DNA from: Larimichthys crocea
Taxonomy: Eukaryota; Chordata; Actinopteri; Sciaenidae
Length of the DNA stretch: 64,000 nucleotides
Direction of reading: 5' to 3'
NCBI RefSeq assembly: GCF_000972845.2
Contig: NC_040013.1
Coordinates: forward strand, 7,776,061-7,840,060
A program made the position numbers and the translations under genes. Positions 1 to 12,676 of the stretch are shown here, piece after piece; position 1 is the stretch's first letter; the number at the start of each line of letters is the position of its first letter. Below the pieces are notes generated by a model. The model was not told the origin of the DNA. It did no database searches and saw nothing but the letters and a program-made list of their open reading frames with translations.

Positions 1-665
1 TTATATCACCAGCTTATTGCACTATTGTGCATTCGTCCTATGGGAGCTGGGCTTGTGTTTTTTTTTTTTTGCCTGCCTTTATCACACACTCCCTGCTATC
101 TCTCCCTTCCCTTTCTCTTGCATGCTCGTTCGCTCCCTCTCTTTCTGTTATACCCCCTTCACAACCTCTCCTCCAGCAATAGAGCCTGTCAGCGCTTTTT
201 ACACTCTTAGTTGTCCCTTTTGTTTTCACTCAGTTACTGCACTTTCTATTTCTTTTCTTTTTCTATAGCGCAGCTGAAATGTCCGGTAACCTTACAACCA
301 TTCACTGGAGCTAATTTACGTCTTTTTAGTCTTGGCAGAAGTACAGTGTAAGGAGAGCGTTTGTTTGTGTTATTACTCTTGTCTTATTTAACAACTAGGC
401 CTATAACCTGGATTTTAATGCGAGGATGACAACAACCCAAAATGTTTGGACTTCATTGAGTCAGCATATGTTCTTATCTGGATGATTTAAATGGGTATTG
501 CCAGCTTAACTGAGAATATATATTTTTAAACATAATGACCATTTCAGCTCATTTAACTGTGCTTTCCGCACTGTTCACCTTCTCAGTTATAACCAGCCTT
601 CAGTTTTTACTACATCCAGCCCCCACAGCATTCTTTTTACTGTTCTCTTGAGATAATTTTCTATC
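1..665. other. Noncoding flank, pyrimidine-rich start
   Basis: The first 270 bases are rich in T and C, with a T run near 58-70 and CTC/TCT clusters. The open frames here owe their length to that bias and show no domain or splice context. The rest is AT-rich unique DNA with no recognisable gene or repeat. Confidence 0.5.
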
Positions 666-667
666 AC

Positions 668-1170
668 TTTAAAGGAAATATGTAAGATTTGGTCAGAATT
701 ATAGTCCATGAATGTTCAAACAGACAAAAACCCATTACCAACAGAATGTGAAGAGGTAACAGCTACGATGTTAAGTCAAATATGTCTCGTTTGTGTCGCG
801 GAGATATCGGCAGAAATTGGCCTGCTACAGTACACAGCTAACTTCAGCCTGTGGTTTCTTGTAATACCGCTTGTCCCTCCAGAGGCGATCGTGAGTCACT
901 TTAGCGTTCAGCCTGCACCTCAGTTCAACATGAGGATGAAGAAGTAGAGAAACAGGTAGAGCCGAGGGACAGAGCTGATGCGAGCTGAAAAACAGCTGCT
1001 GGGCAAACACCCAGAGTCATACTGGATTCTGCTCTGATCTGGAGCAGGTTACCGGCGGGAGGGAGGTAGGGAGGGGGGGACTTGGAATTTATTTTTTTCA
1101 ACATTTGGGATTCAAATGTGAATTTATCTTCACTCTCACATTCTCAATCATACTACATATTTCTACAGTG
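668..1170. mobile_element. Candidate old MITE (TTTAAA-ended, about 500 bp)
   Basis: The left edge reads TTTAAAGGAAATATGTAAG, close in layout to the left end of the TTAA-flanked MITE at 56798 (TTAAAG, then GGAAGATTT). The right edge, read on the minus strand from about 1170, gives TGTAGAAATATGTAGTATG, so both ends share GAAATATGTA and a nearby AGAAT in inverted orientation. The interior is more GC-rich than its surroundings and includes a short frame at 708-947 with no recognisable domain. The right end is diverged and no clean target duplication is visible. I infer a decayed nonautonomous DNA transposon; it could instead be unique DNA with a chance inverted match. Confidence 0.35.
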
Positions 1171-3230
1171 ACTGGACAAAAAAAGGAGTTTGCTCTGGAA
1201 AAAGTAATTATGATGTAGTCATTTCAGCATCCGTTTGATCCGTTTATTGCAATCAAAACGCAGCAAGATCTGCTTAATTTTGGCTTCATACCGCCGTAAT
1301 TTTAGTAAGTGGGTTCACAGCGGTTCTTAGTGACTCACACGAATAAGCACAAATGATCCTGTGGCCAAATTGTAACCACTTGGTATTTTTGAGTGTTTCT
1401 CAGAGGGGTTCGCTACATATTTTTTGACAGGACATGTCTTCCTATAAACAATCTTGTCATTGCGTAGAAGGTGAGAGGAGGTGAAATGCTGCCGCCTATT
1501 TTTTTTTTATTTTTTTAAACCATGTCAACTACACCTCTGCCAAAATCATTTCAACTTCCTTCTCCTCTCCTCCCTCTCTCGCTCTCCATCTGCTGCAAGC
1601 AATGCTTTGCCTCACTAATTCTCTCCCCCTGTCCCCCTCTATGTCTAGTTATCTGTTTCCTCTGTCAACTCTTCCTCCATCTCTCTCTGCCTGGCTCTAG
1701 CCTTCTATCTGTTGTAGTGTATATGTCCTGGCTTTGGCATCTTAGGATATTAAGCTGTAACAGGCAATGCGCTGCATTGGTCTCTGATGTATGTATGACC
1801 TGCTTTCTGCCAGAGCCAATCTCCAGCAGCCAGCCTGCCTGCCTTTTCTGGGTTAGCCCCTGCCAAGAGTAGCAGTAGTCTTAGCCTGCATCCTGCAGCC
1901 AGCTTCATGGTGTCAGGGGGGGAAATAACCCTGATCTGGTCACTTATGCAAGAAAATGTTAACGACGTACAGTGTGACAATATTTGTATGATTTTCTCTA
2001 TGATAATGCAATCAAGCAGAGAGCTAAGCAAATGATCCGCTTATGAGGAGAGCAAAATTACATAAAAATGTTTATCGTTTCTCTTTGAAGTACTCTCTTT
2101 TTTCACCATCTAATTGTTCCCTTTTCTCTTGCCCTCTCTCTCTCTCACTTCTTTTGTTATATATCCTCTAATCTTTTATTTGCCAAAAAAAAAAAAAAAG
2201 AGGGGAAAAAAAGCCTCTATTTTCCTGTCTCCAGCACTTTTTGTTGTTGCCGACATACATCTGTTCAAATTAGCAGCCTCTGTGCAGTCCTCATAGCAAC
2301 CAACCGCTTTGTAGTGTACAGAATGTGATAGGGACCCGAGCTGAATTAGGGAGGCTTGTACAAAAACAAGTACACATGCACCCGGGCTACTCAGTTGGTT
2401 CATTATTTTGGGCTGAATACATCATTGCCTTTAGCTTATCTACAGATACAAAGAGTTCTACTCCTCATGATGATACACTCTTGTTTTCTCAAGGCAAAAT
2501 GAGCTGTAGGAGGTTCTATGACCTACTCTTACCTTCTGCCAGTAGGGGGCACACTATCATGACGTCCTCCAGCTACCCCCGCAGAGGGTCAACCAGTATA
2601 CCATGAATCCCGTGGGATCTTATGTGGAGTTCCTTCTCGCCGTCTCTCTGTCAGGGCGGCTAGAATGTGCCCATGATTTCACCTCCCCGGTGTTCCTCCT
2701 GCGTCCCACTCTGCTTGCATTGTTGTGCTACAGAAAACAGCGCGATCACCTGGGGCGATACACAGCTTTGTTGATCAATGAAGCACACAGGACTTTTCAG
2801 AAGAGGAACAAATTCAAAAGCATGGTGTGCTGGGAATTAGGGACCCTACTTTATTATTTTGTGTGTGTATTTATAGAAGCCTATAGAGCACATACTGCCT
2901 GAAAGTCACATCGATAAACAGTGACGGTGCACCGCTGTGCTAAGGCTGCCCTCATGAATGTTGGTAAGCAGAAGTTGTACAGTGAATAAATCTGCAGAAA
3001 GCAGATGATGTTCCAGCAGCTTAATTTGGTTTCCTGTTGGAATGTCTAATGAAGGGAAAGTCTCAAACTGTGCTCTCCATTAACCCCGCACCTACATATG
3101 CATCTGTCCCATTCACAAACTCCACCCCCAGTAGGTGTCAAGAGGCGGCCGTTTCATATGTTGCCATCCTTCATCAGGAGCCAATGAAGATCTCCAACTG
3201 AATGTTTCTTCTTTTTTTTTTTCTTTTTAA
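1171..3230. other. Noncoding DNA without recognisable gene
   Basis: The stretch holds a pyrimidine-rich tract around 1555-1700, an A run at 2185-2199 and ordinary unique sequence. Frames up to 116 codons cross low-complexity tracts and have no domain. I see nothing else in it. Confidence 0.5.
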
Positions 3231-6200
3231 TCCAGCAACCAGCCACCCACTGGAGGGAAACGAAGATGAAAACAAAGTAGAAGGGCCAGAGGTGGAAGCA
3301 CATGGTCCCTGTGGTCTTTCAGTCCATTGGGAGCCAAGGCATATGTTTCTCATGCTGCTTTGAATTCACATGTCACAGACGTATATCTGCTTATAAAGCG
3401 GAGAATGGGAGTTCCCTCCATAAACCAGTTGCTAGTAACTGTGGCTGGGGAGCAATGATGATTTGTCACTAACAGATGTGTTCAAATCATTTTTTGTTCA
3501 GTTGCATTTAAGATCTATAAAAAACATGAAAAGTCCGTTTTTCTTTGACAATCAGCACGTTATTTCATCAGGTACATAGAGGCCACTGAAACTGACAGGC
3601 TCTGCATCTTGAGCTCTTTGCATGCCAATCCTGCAATCAGCACCTGGCAGCGGCATAAACGTGCATCTCAGATGCTCATCCGACAGTCGCAACACGCCTC
3701 CGCTATGTTTTTTCATATGACAGTTGTGACTCATAGCTCCAGTGACCTCTTTCCCCGGAGGGGGGGTAGCTAACATGATCTGCTCATCCCAACACAGTCC
3801 TGATGGATTTCTTGCAAACTTGCACAGGTGGGTGGTGGGAATGCGCAAAAGCGGGGGTGGTCGAAAAGGATGCTCCCGAGGGCCTTCTTGCCTGGATGGT
3901 GGAGGGCTGAGCGGCTTCATAACAAACCCATAGTGGTGTAGACGAGATAGAAGCAACACATCAGTGTTATTTATGGTGTACAGGAAGATCATTATGGCCA
4001 CTTCAATCTTAGCCTGATGGATGTCTCTAAGTGCCTCCTCTCTTGATCTTTAATGGTACCTTGTAATCAATGGAATACCTGACCCCCACTGCCCCCCTCA
4101 ACTTAATCCTCCTGCCATCTTATTTTTTTTAAAGAGGGGTCCACGTGGATTGAGTTTTAAAAGGAGGTAATTAAACCAGTGGCAGCTGAGAACTTATTAT
4201 GCCGGTGAAAGAGGAGCTGCCTATATGTTGGCCCGCTGATCGTTCAGAAGTTATCTTTAATCCCCCATAACATTAAAGGCTGACTATTCATCAAGTCACA
4301 GGGCAGCTTTGTGCACTGAAAGGCTCCTGTCGCTGCCTTTTTTCCTGGAACGTAATTGAAATCCCCCCCCCTCTTCTATTTCAGCAGCACTCTCTGGAGC
4401 ACTTCACCTCAAATCGAAAACAAACTGGTATCAATAAATTAAGGCAACATCTCAGGATACAGTAAATTAACTATTGCTTCGGGGGCCTATTTTAAACTCT
4501 TTCCTTTGCCTTTACAAAATAAAATTGTAAAAAATCAAAGCTCATTGTTTTTTTTTTGGTGAGTTGTAGGCCCAGTAGACACATTTATCCAACCCATCGT
4601 AATTATAATTTTGTAATTAAAACAGCGGTCAAGTTGGGAGATCATGCAGAGGTTGTTGCTGTTGTTTAGCTGTATTTCTGCTGGCACACAATCACAGCTA
4701 AACTGCCAACGGCCACTAAAAAGATGTTTTCATGCTTTAAATTAGAATATTCATAAGCTGTGCAAATGGGTGGGATTGAAGAGTATTCTGCTCTCTAATA
4801 TGAGGATAAAGGGCATCGTTTATTGCTGTGTTTTGCTCTGTGGCTTAAACAAAACAGAAAACTGTATATGATAACTATTTGAAATATTTGTTGGGAGACC
4901 TCCGTGACAAAAAAGTGCCAGCTCTTGGCCCTCTGAGTTTGTTTTGTTCTCAATTAATATGTTAAGTTTTCAAATATGTGTCTTCCAGCTTTTGTTCATT
5001 GAACATACTTTTTTTCAGAGTTGGCTGTTTTGTGACCTGACAGCCCACCATCTCCCATTAAACATGCTGAACAGTGTTACCATTATCACTGTTATTTATT
5101 CACATGAGAATGCTAATGTGGGAGACAGATCTGGTTCAGGCGAGGTCTGATAGAGCATGACTACCCCGAAGCTATATCTCCAGTCAGATGGGGATTGGGA
5201 CTAGGGAGTTCTGCCATGTTCCCTTTGTAGTGAGTAACAAATGTTTCTGCTGCTGATGTGGTAAAAGCTTTTCCTCCTTTGTCACCTTCGCTCTTGGTTG
5301 AGCCCTGGCATCCCAGTGCTCCATCACGATACAGTTTGGCCTGGGAACCGGTGACCCATGTTATTGGTTGGCAAGACTTCTTCTCTTGAATGGGGGCGGG
5401 TGCTTTCCCAGCCTTCTCCTCTAATCCGACAGCCTTTCCTGTGTTTATCAGTGACTCACGATGAAAAAGACCCATAGGTATCGGCGAACTGTAGGTGTTG
5501 TTGAAGGAGAGAGCTTGATGTATTGTGAAAGCTGCCTCTTCCTCTCAGTCTTTTTTGTATTCTCGCCACATGCCAAAAAGTTTTAGACAACATGCTCTTT
5601 CACTCTTCATCAAAGTGGAGTTGAGCCAGGGAGAGAGAGAGAGAGGGAGTGGGTGAACGAGAAAGAGAGACAGAGTGTAAGTGAGAGAAGTTTGGCGGCT
5701 GAACAGCCGTGAAATACAGCCCTCCAACGGTTATTGCTGCAGTAAAGGCAGATACATAAAATACAAAACAGAGACTGGCGTGTCTATTTATGGACCAGAT
5801 TATCGGTGCATTAATCAGGCCTGCTATTTGGCACATGCTGTACCAACCCCCAGAAGCCTGGGTTACCAAAGTCTGAGGCTGCTTTATGAGCTGCGTCAGA
5901 TCGATGGGTGATTCACTCACACACCAACAACATTCAGATTACTTATGATTGAACTTCCCTGAAACCACAAAACTCCAGCAACTGTGATAATGTGATGCAG
6001 TTAAGCAGAAATTGACTTGTTTGACTTATTTTTGGGGAGGGATTGAAGTACAAATGTGGTTTATCACAACTTATTTTTGCGGTTTTTGGCCATCTTTTCT
6101 GTCTGTTGTAATAACATTATACTCGCCAAAGTAGTTTTGAGTCTAGAGTCTAAAGAATGGGTGTTATATCGCCTGTAGGTTTCTGAAGAGCCGTTTTGAA

Positions 6201-8297
6201 GCTCAGAATGTGGTAGCTCTCGCCGCTGCCATGTGGCAATGGGCAAAGACGTGCATTGTCTGAATGAAGCCTGGGTGCTCAAACAAGCCACCTGTAACGG
6301 CACCTTTAAAGTGGAACATTCTGTCAATTATGAAGTGGAATCTTGAAATACAGTCAGAGAAGTAAGGCTGTTTTGTTTGAGGGTTGTCTTACACCCAAGG
6401 CATAATAAAGATCTAAACGACTATGGAGAAAGCAATCTTTTATAATCTCTCTCCAAGCAAACCACAAAGTAAATATATTACATGGTAATTGTACAATATG
6501 TTGAGATAAGATTTGCAAATGTTCAAGTTTCAAATTGCAGATCTTTTTAGACTTCTGAAAACAAAGTGAAGACAAAGAACACGTTTTGATCTCATTGGTC
6601 ACAAGCAGTCATCTCAAAAAGGCTGGGAATAGTAAATAGAATAGTTAATAGAACGCTTTATTTTGAGGTAAAGGTAAAGGTGCATCACCCATTCACAGGA
6701 GTATTGCAATCATTGTGGGTCAAAGTTAAGCCAGGAAGTAAATCTTTAATTGGCTTAGTCGGAGTTGGAGGTATATTTTAACCTTTTAGCTTTGTTTTTG
6801 TTTTTTTACCCAATAAGAAATGATGGCCAAAACCACAAACCACAGCTGTAATGCACTGACTTAAATTTAAAAGGTTTGTTGCAAATAATAGTAGGTGTGA
6901 GGTAACAAGGCTTAAGAATTGAAAGGGTTAATTTCATTGTCAAACCAGCTCTGAGGCCTTGTCCATTATGTGGCATTGTTTAGACTCTGTCAGTCTCACA
7001 ACAGTCTCCTCTGTCTCTCTCTCGCTCTTCTTTTTCAGCCCTCTCCCAGCCTCTATAATATTATCTCTCTCAGTGAAGCTTTAGGCTCTATCTCTACTAA
7101 TTAGAATTTAATGGACCAAAAGTGATTGGTGTACTTCCAGAAATAAAGTGGGCTATTCATATGTAAAGCAAACAAACAGTACTTGGTATAGAAGTATTGT
7201 TTGGGTGCGTCTCTTGCCAGAGTCACAATGACGCAGAGACTAGGGATTATACTAGGCTAAGAAGCATATTTAAATGCATGAGTTTTTTTCTGTTCTTTTA
7301 TCGCACTTATTAGGAGCAAACACATAATCTCAGCAATTGAATGTCCTGTAATTTTTCTTCAGAATATATTTTACTTCCTGCCGTGTTTGCTTGACTTTGC
7401 TTTTTTTTCTTTTTCTTTCTTACTATGGCCCCTGAGTGGGTGCCCATTCCATAGACCTTGAGTAATCATCATTATAAAATGATAAGAATAGTAGCCTGAC
7501 TGAGGAATGAAGCATTAGAGACATTTGTTCTTTAGGCGCTGCCCACACAGAGTGGTCTCAGTGTCTCACACACTCATTAACACCGTCTTCGCACTCTCAT
7601 TTTTATATTCTCTCCTCTTTTCGCTCTCTGTAGTTCGTCTAATTTTCTTCCCCGTGACTCTTGCCGTGTTTCTCTGCCTCTGTAACATCCCCTCAACTGC
7701 TTCGCTCTCCTTGTTTCACATACGAACATAACTGATGGGTCTAATTTGTGTACTTTAAAAGACCAATTCATAGAAGGTACTTGGGCTCGATAAGGAAATT
7801 GAAATGAATGACGGCGGCCTTATCAAAACGCTCTCCCTCCCTTCCACTCATCTCTGGGCAAGTGAGAGGTTTCATTGCATTAGAAGAACACCATCACAGT
7901 GAGAATATAAATGCAAATCTAAATGCCTTGACGCTATTGAAGGGCCCCTTTCCATAGAATCAATAATCATATGCAGACTTGGGGCAGGGAGACTAAGCAT
8001 TACTACAGGGAATTGATATGCACGAGGTTGTTTACATGTTGCTATAAGAAGGAGGGGTGCACACCGGAGAACAAGTCTCCTTACACACTGTGGCACCAAA
8101 CGATGCGCATGAACACAAATTTGTAAAATGGTTTGCAGAAAATATAGATTGTCGTTGGCTTTAATTCAACCATTAACAAGATACAGCTGGGTTGTTCTCA
8201 GAGTGTAAATGATGCTGCCCAATTTTCCATATGGTTGAGTATGTGAAGCAAGATACACTTACTGTAAAGTGTCATGCTTATGATGCATTATGTATTT
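3231..8297. other. Noncoding DNA, unique sequence
   Basis: This is mixed unique DNA with short C runs (near 4364), a GA-rich tract at about 5630-5690 and many AATTA/TAATT homeodomain-type cores. A POU octamer ATGCAAAT lies at 7911-7918. The 149-codon minus-strand frame at 3552-4001 has no recognisable domain and no supporting context. No gene is called. Confidence 0.5.
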
Positions 8298-8470
8298 TCT
8301 ACACTGCAAAAAAATATATAGCAAAAACATTCTGTTATCTAGCTTGATATGAGCAATAGAACTTCAGCAATTATGATCATTTTTTCACTTAATTGAGCAA
8401 TTAATGAGTTAATATCAAAACAAAACTACACAAAAGGATCTGAAATAATAGGATCCTGAAATAAAACATG
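8298..8470. repeat. Possible old DNA-transposon fragment with CACTGC end
   Basis: The sequence begins ACACTGCAAAAAAATAT and continues AT-rich. A CACTGCAAAAAA start is common at the ends of short AT-rich DNA elements in fish genomes. The opposite end is not recognisable and no target duplication is visible, so this is a weak call made on one terminus only. Confidence 0.2.
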
Positions 8471-8787
8471 ATCTTTGACAGAGATTAAAATTATTTTCAT
8501 CACTTTATCCACAGTTGTAAACAATGTTCTCTTTGTATCAAAACTGGATGAGTATTCGGGCCTCCTAGATCTTTTACTCAAACTGACCTTTCTGAATTAT
8601 GATATTATGATATTGTCTCACATGTACCTGAAGCAACACAACCTAGCCACTTGCGTTACTCCTGTGCTGCACAGCCATATGCCATTATATACTAATGTAG
8701 GTCCATCCTCTTAAAGTGGACTTGTTTCTATTATTTTCATTACGATGTTTACATACATAGTTTTATAGTAAAGACTGACCAGACTCT
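8471..8787. other. AT-rich spacer
   Basis: This is AT-rich DNA between the possible repeat fragment and the SINE. The 79-codon frame at 8475-8714 has no domain. Nothing else is seen. Confidence 0.5.
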
Positions 8788-8953
8788 GGGAGCAGTGCGG
8801 TGGTGTAGGGGTTAGACTTGACCTGTTCTAGAAGAAGTTTCCATCCGTACCGGCACTAGTTTTCACCGGGTGCTCTGGTTTCCTTCCTCAGTCCAAAGAC
8901 AGGCACTGTATGTGTGAATGTGCACATGAACGGTTGTATGTCTCTATGTCAAC

Positions 8954-9883
8954 TAGGGTTGGGTATCGGGACTCGATACCTTTCAGGTATTGACCGAAAC
9001 AACACGGTACCAAGTAGTATTGAAACTGCGCCTATCAAGAAAAAAAATTACAGTTTCCATGGTTTTGCTTGCAGCCAATCACTGCAAGCATTCCTCGATT
9101 ATCGAGGATCATCGATTCAATGCACCGTGTGATTGGTCCTCCACCGCAACAACAACAGTTTGTATGGCGGTGAAGCGGGTTGAAGCCACGGAGTTGGCTG
9201 GTCAGCGTTCCGAGATGCCTCAAAAATATGGCTCTACTACACGCCTGTGGCACCGGGTACTAATAAATGCACAAAAAGATTATTTTGGGGAGAAAACTGG
9301 GAATACGTGTAACATGATAAAGCACCTCATCAAACACGGAGCTTGAACTCACACAGAGCTCTACCGACAGAGCTGACCTCCACCAATCCTGCTGAGTGGT
9401 GGTGGGAGCGGAGAGGGGACATTCCGCATCTTGTTTGACCCGGCCTCTAATTATAAATGTGTCCAGGCATCCTCCACTCCAGCAGAGTGAATATTTTCAA
9501 CTGCTGGAGACACAATAAGCAAGGAAAGGGCATGCCTTTCCCCAGAGAAGGCTGACATGTTAATGTTTCTTAAAAAGAATTGTTGAGGAGGACTGACTGG
9601 TTAGTGGTTAGATTCAAAATGATGGTGGTGATGTTGAAAATTACACAGCCCAAATAATACTTTGTTGTACAGGTTTGTAGTACAGTATTCAATAAATATT
9701 TGAGCTCTTTCAAATTGTATTTGTGTAAAAATCTTTTGAATGGGGAGGTGTGACATTTACGCAACCGATTGCTTTCTTTTCACATGATTATTATCGGATC
9801 GAATGAAGTACTCAATTGGTATCGTGTTAAGGGTACTGGTATCTGTACTGGTATCGAAAATTTTTAAACGATACCCAGCCCTA
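8954..9883 (+). mobile_element. hAT-superfamily DNA transposon, internally deleted, nested in SINE
   Basis: The element starts TAGGGTTGGGTATCG and ends CGATACCCAGCCCTA, inverted ends that match at 14 of 15 positions. It is flanked on both sides by the identical 8-bp duplication ATGTCAAC (8946-8953 and 9884-9891), the target-site length of hAT elements. GTATCG-type repeats recur just inside the ends. The 930-bp length is far below a full hAT element (about 2.5-4 kb) and the interior retains only the two ends of a transposase gene, so the catalytic core has been lost. It sits inside a SINE and is therefore younger than that SINE. It cannot move on its own, although it could once have been mobilised by an intact relative. 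Confidence 0.88.
9164..9586 (+). pseudogene. Decayed hAT transposase: BED-finger half plus dimerisation domain
   Basis: From the ATG at 9164 an open frame runs to a stop at 9344-9346. Its end reads NTCNMIKHLIKHG, matching the second half of a BED zinc finger with an Hx3H ligand pair; the upstream Cys pair is not seen. Downstream, frame 1 gives EWWWERRGDIPHL (from about 9388), the WW start of the hAT C-terminal dimerisation domain. After a frame change, CVQASSTPAE, a stop at 9488-9490, then IFSTAGDTISKERACLSPE and DMLMFLKKNC follow, ending at a stop at 9584-9586. In this family the stop position is normally Arg (ER-[IV]FSTAG), so CGA to TGA decay is likely. The RNase H-like catalytic core is absent. 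No function is expected. Confidence 0.8.
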
Positions 9884-10013
9884 ATGTCAACCCTGTCTGT
9901 ATTTACTAGCAGCCTGTCCAAGGTATACCACTCAAATGTCAGCCGGGATTGGCTCCAGGCCCCTGGTGACCATTCAAAGGATGAGCAGGTAGAGCTTAAT
10001 GGCTGAATGAACG

Positions 10014-12673
10014 AGACTGCACTAATTCATCAAAATAAAAAAAGGCATTCGCAGGATTGTCTTGACTACTTTGGTCTTATTATTAAAAAGAGTAAAGCCG
10101 TCTCTTTCTTTCTTAATAAATGATCAGGATATTAGTATGACAACCATGTTCTCTACTTCTCAGACATATTTTTCATCAGCTCTAAATTAAAGATAAATTA
10201 TCTCAGAGTTTCTCACTCAGACAGATCAAGATCAGTTACCTTGAAACAAATTTAATAACCTCATGCAAACGACGCTTGACAAAATGATCTGTCCTTGATG
10301 TGAAAATACAAGCTTTTATTATCTTAAACAAAGACATTATGACTTTCTTCAATTCCCCTTTAGCGGCGCTTACGTACATACAAGCAAAGTGCCGACATCC
10401 TCTTTAATCCAGCAAATAATCAATTAATCCCTTAATGTCTTGTGATATGGCTAAAATTAGTAAAGCGTTGTCAGAGCATATAGGTCTCGGCACATATCTT
10501 TATACAGCAGTGTCTAGTGAAGTGCAACGGCATGTTTTGACGCCCCGGCCCCGGCTCAGCACGGCCCAGTGCCCAGTAATCACTCCGCTATTGGAGGGCT
10601 GGCATCAGCGGCTGCGCCCTCCTCACCCCCACCCACCGCCCAGACAACAGTCAGAGAGCTCTTGACAAATTGGAGCGAGTTAGCCACTCTTCAGTTCATT
10701 GCACAGCCCTGAACGCTAGCGAAACAACAACAAAATATAAAGGCACATAAAAGAAGAAGAGAGCATAGTCAGTTTCTGTCTCTGCTCGCTGTCTCCTCTC
10801 CCCTCCCTCTTTCTCTTTCACTCTCTCGTTCTTGATCCCCACCCCCCTAACCCTTAACTCTTGGTTCTTTCTCTCTTTATCTCACACACACACACACACA
10901 GTCCTCAGAAAGAAGTGTTTGCGCTACAGCTCGGCTCTCTCACTGTGTCATGTTCAGAAATCAATCAGGGGTTAAGCTCACACCTTCTAACGAGCTCTTC
11001 TCAGAGGTACGCCTCAGCCATGTGCTCGGGGCGGCCTCAGCCAAAGGTACAAACGCCCGGGAAACCGAGCCGGTGGAGACGTGCATCGAAGAAAAGAGAG
11101 CGAAACTGGAGAAATGAGAGGGCATGCTGAAGTCTGATGGATATTGAAACGGCGTTTGTTCAGGCAGAACAAAAGGAAGGAGGGATGGAGACAGATGGAA
11201 AAGAGGGAAACAGGGGCGAGGGTATTAGTCAAGGTGCTGAGCCTCCCGCCTCCTTCCCGCAGCACACAGGTGTGTGGTTCACCAGCCCCTCATTAGGTAT
11301 GCACCTGGGCTCTAATGGTGAAAGGTGTCAAGATGAACTGGGGCAGCATGGGTGCAGAGAACACCTTCACCCAGCGAAAGACAAATACATTCCCTGACTT
11401 GTCCTCATGCGGAACCAAAACGATTGCGTTATAAAGTGCATCAAACAGGAGCCATTTTGTTTTGAAAAACGCTCCCCACCCCAAAAAAAGTCAGGAGAGC
11501 TGCTTCTCTTACCCGCGGTTTATTTCCTTGTAATTCGTTTTATCGTTGTTGTTCTGCACCTCAGCCCAGCTGTTCTCATCGAGACTGGCAATTAATGTAA
11601 TTTATTCTTTTGTGAGTTTAATGGCCTTAGGTGAGACCGAGACACAACAACAGCAGAATGAAAAATGCTGGCTGTTTGACAAAGGGTTTTTCCGGGCTGG
11701 GGTTGGGGCTGAGGCCCCGCGCAGGAGTTTCTCTGACAAATACCGAGCCCTGGGAGCCTACGTCTCACAGTTGGAAAGGAATTCTTCTCGTAAACAGGCA
11801 CCGGTCTTGTTCTTCTGCTAAAATAAGATAGGAAGGATTAAAGGTGAAACCCAGGTAACACTTGAGACATCACAGTATAAGTCGACTGTTTTCTTCCGCT
11901 TGGCCCGCCCTTACCCCCTTTCCCCTTTAGTCTCTTCTTGCTTGCTTCCTTTGTCTCTTTCATTTTTCTCTTTATCCGTAGATGAGTTGACTAAAGCTGT
12001 CAACATTTAGACAGGGTAAAAAACTTTGACAGATAAAGGACAAAGAAAATCACTCCCTTCATTCCACTCAACCATTTCTTACTTGGCACCACGGCGTTGG
12101 CCCTCGACATCAAAAAGTTATTTATTCCACTATTGTGAGCTTTTTAAGCAGTATATCTGTTGGTGTCAAGTGAATAATATTGATATTGACAGACTGATAT
12201 TGCATACAGCTTGTTGTATTACTAAACAGTGTAATTATTGACAGTACATGGCTACTCACTGTCACATGATCATCGAATCACTGTCATGCTCTTCAAAGCT
12301 GCTGCCTTACAGTAATTGCTGCCTGGATGATCGTGGCACTGTCACCCTGAAAGAGACCCGTCTTATCACCAACGAACTGCATCATGGGACGAAAGTGATT
12401 GCTCTGAATTGTAAGTGATTAGAGTTTGTCTAGACGTCTCTGGGAGTGATTGGATTGATTTGATGCCAGGGAGTAGATCGGACACTGTCACAGAATCACT
12501 TTTAACTCTTTGTTGTGTCGGGATTTCCACAATGAATGTTTTTTGTTTTTCATGGTACGCTGCGTACTTAAGTCTACTTTTTCCGTAAAAAGTCCATATT
12601 TACTAAAAATGAAATTTCACCTAAGTAGGATTTCCAACAAATCAGTTATTTCATTTGTTCATAAACACTAGAT

Positions 12674-12676
<3 letters not shown>
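10014..12676. other. Noncoding DNA with possible regulatory blocks
   Basis: The stretch at 10200-10460 is balanced in base composition and has several TAAT/ATTA cores; it resembles conserved noncoding DNA in texture only. A GC-richer patch lies at 10535-10640, followed by polypyrimidine DNA at 10780-10880. The frames at 10861-11130 and 11137-11397 show no domain. No gene is called. Confidence 0.45.
10883..10900. repeat. (CA)9 microsatellite
   Basis: Nine uninterrupted CA units follow a CTCTCTTTAT pyrimidine tract. Confidence 0.95.

Larger units (their letters stand above)
8788..10013 (+). mobile_element. tRNA-derived teleost SINE, interrupted by a hAT element
   Basis: The two flanks of the hAT insertion join into one SINE. 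The 5' part (8788-8953) starts GGGAGCAGTGCGGTGGTGTAG, a tRNA-like A-box region, and then carries the GTTTTCACCGGGTGCTC and CAGTCCAAAGACA blocks typical of a SINE family common in fish. The B box is decayed. The 3' part (9884-10013) resumes with CCCTGTCTGTA, then GTCAGCCGGGATTGGCTCC and AGGATGAGCAGG, ending in a short GAATGAACGA tail of the ATGA-repeat type. Such SINEs are transcribed by RNA polymerase III and mobilised by a LINE partner. The copy is old: many CpG positions have changed and its own flanking duplication is not clear. The family assignment rests on remembered consensus, not on a search. Confidence 0.72.

Noticed and set aside
9164..9346. Possible functional BED-finger gene
   Set aside because: The first Cys pair is missing, the frame stops before the rest of the transposase, and it lies wholly inside a short hAT element with exact target duplications.
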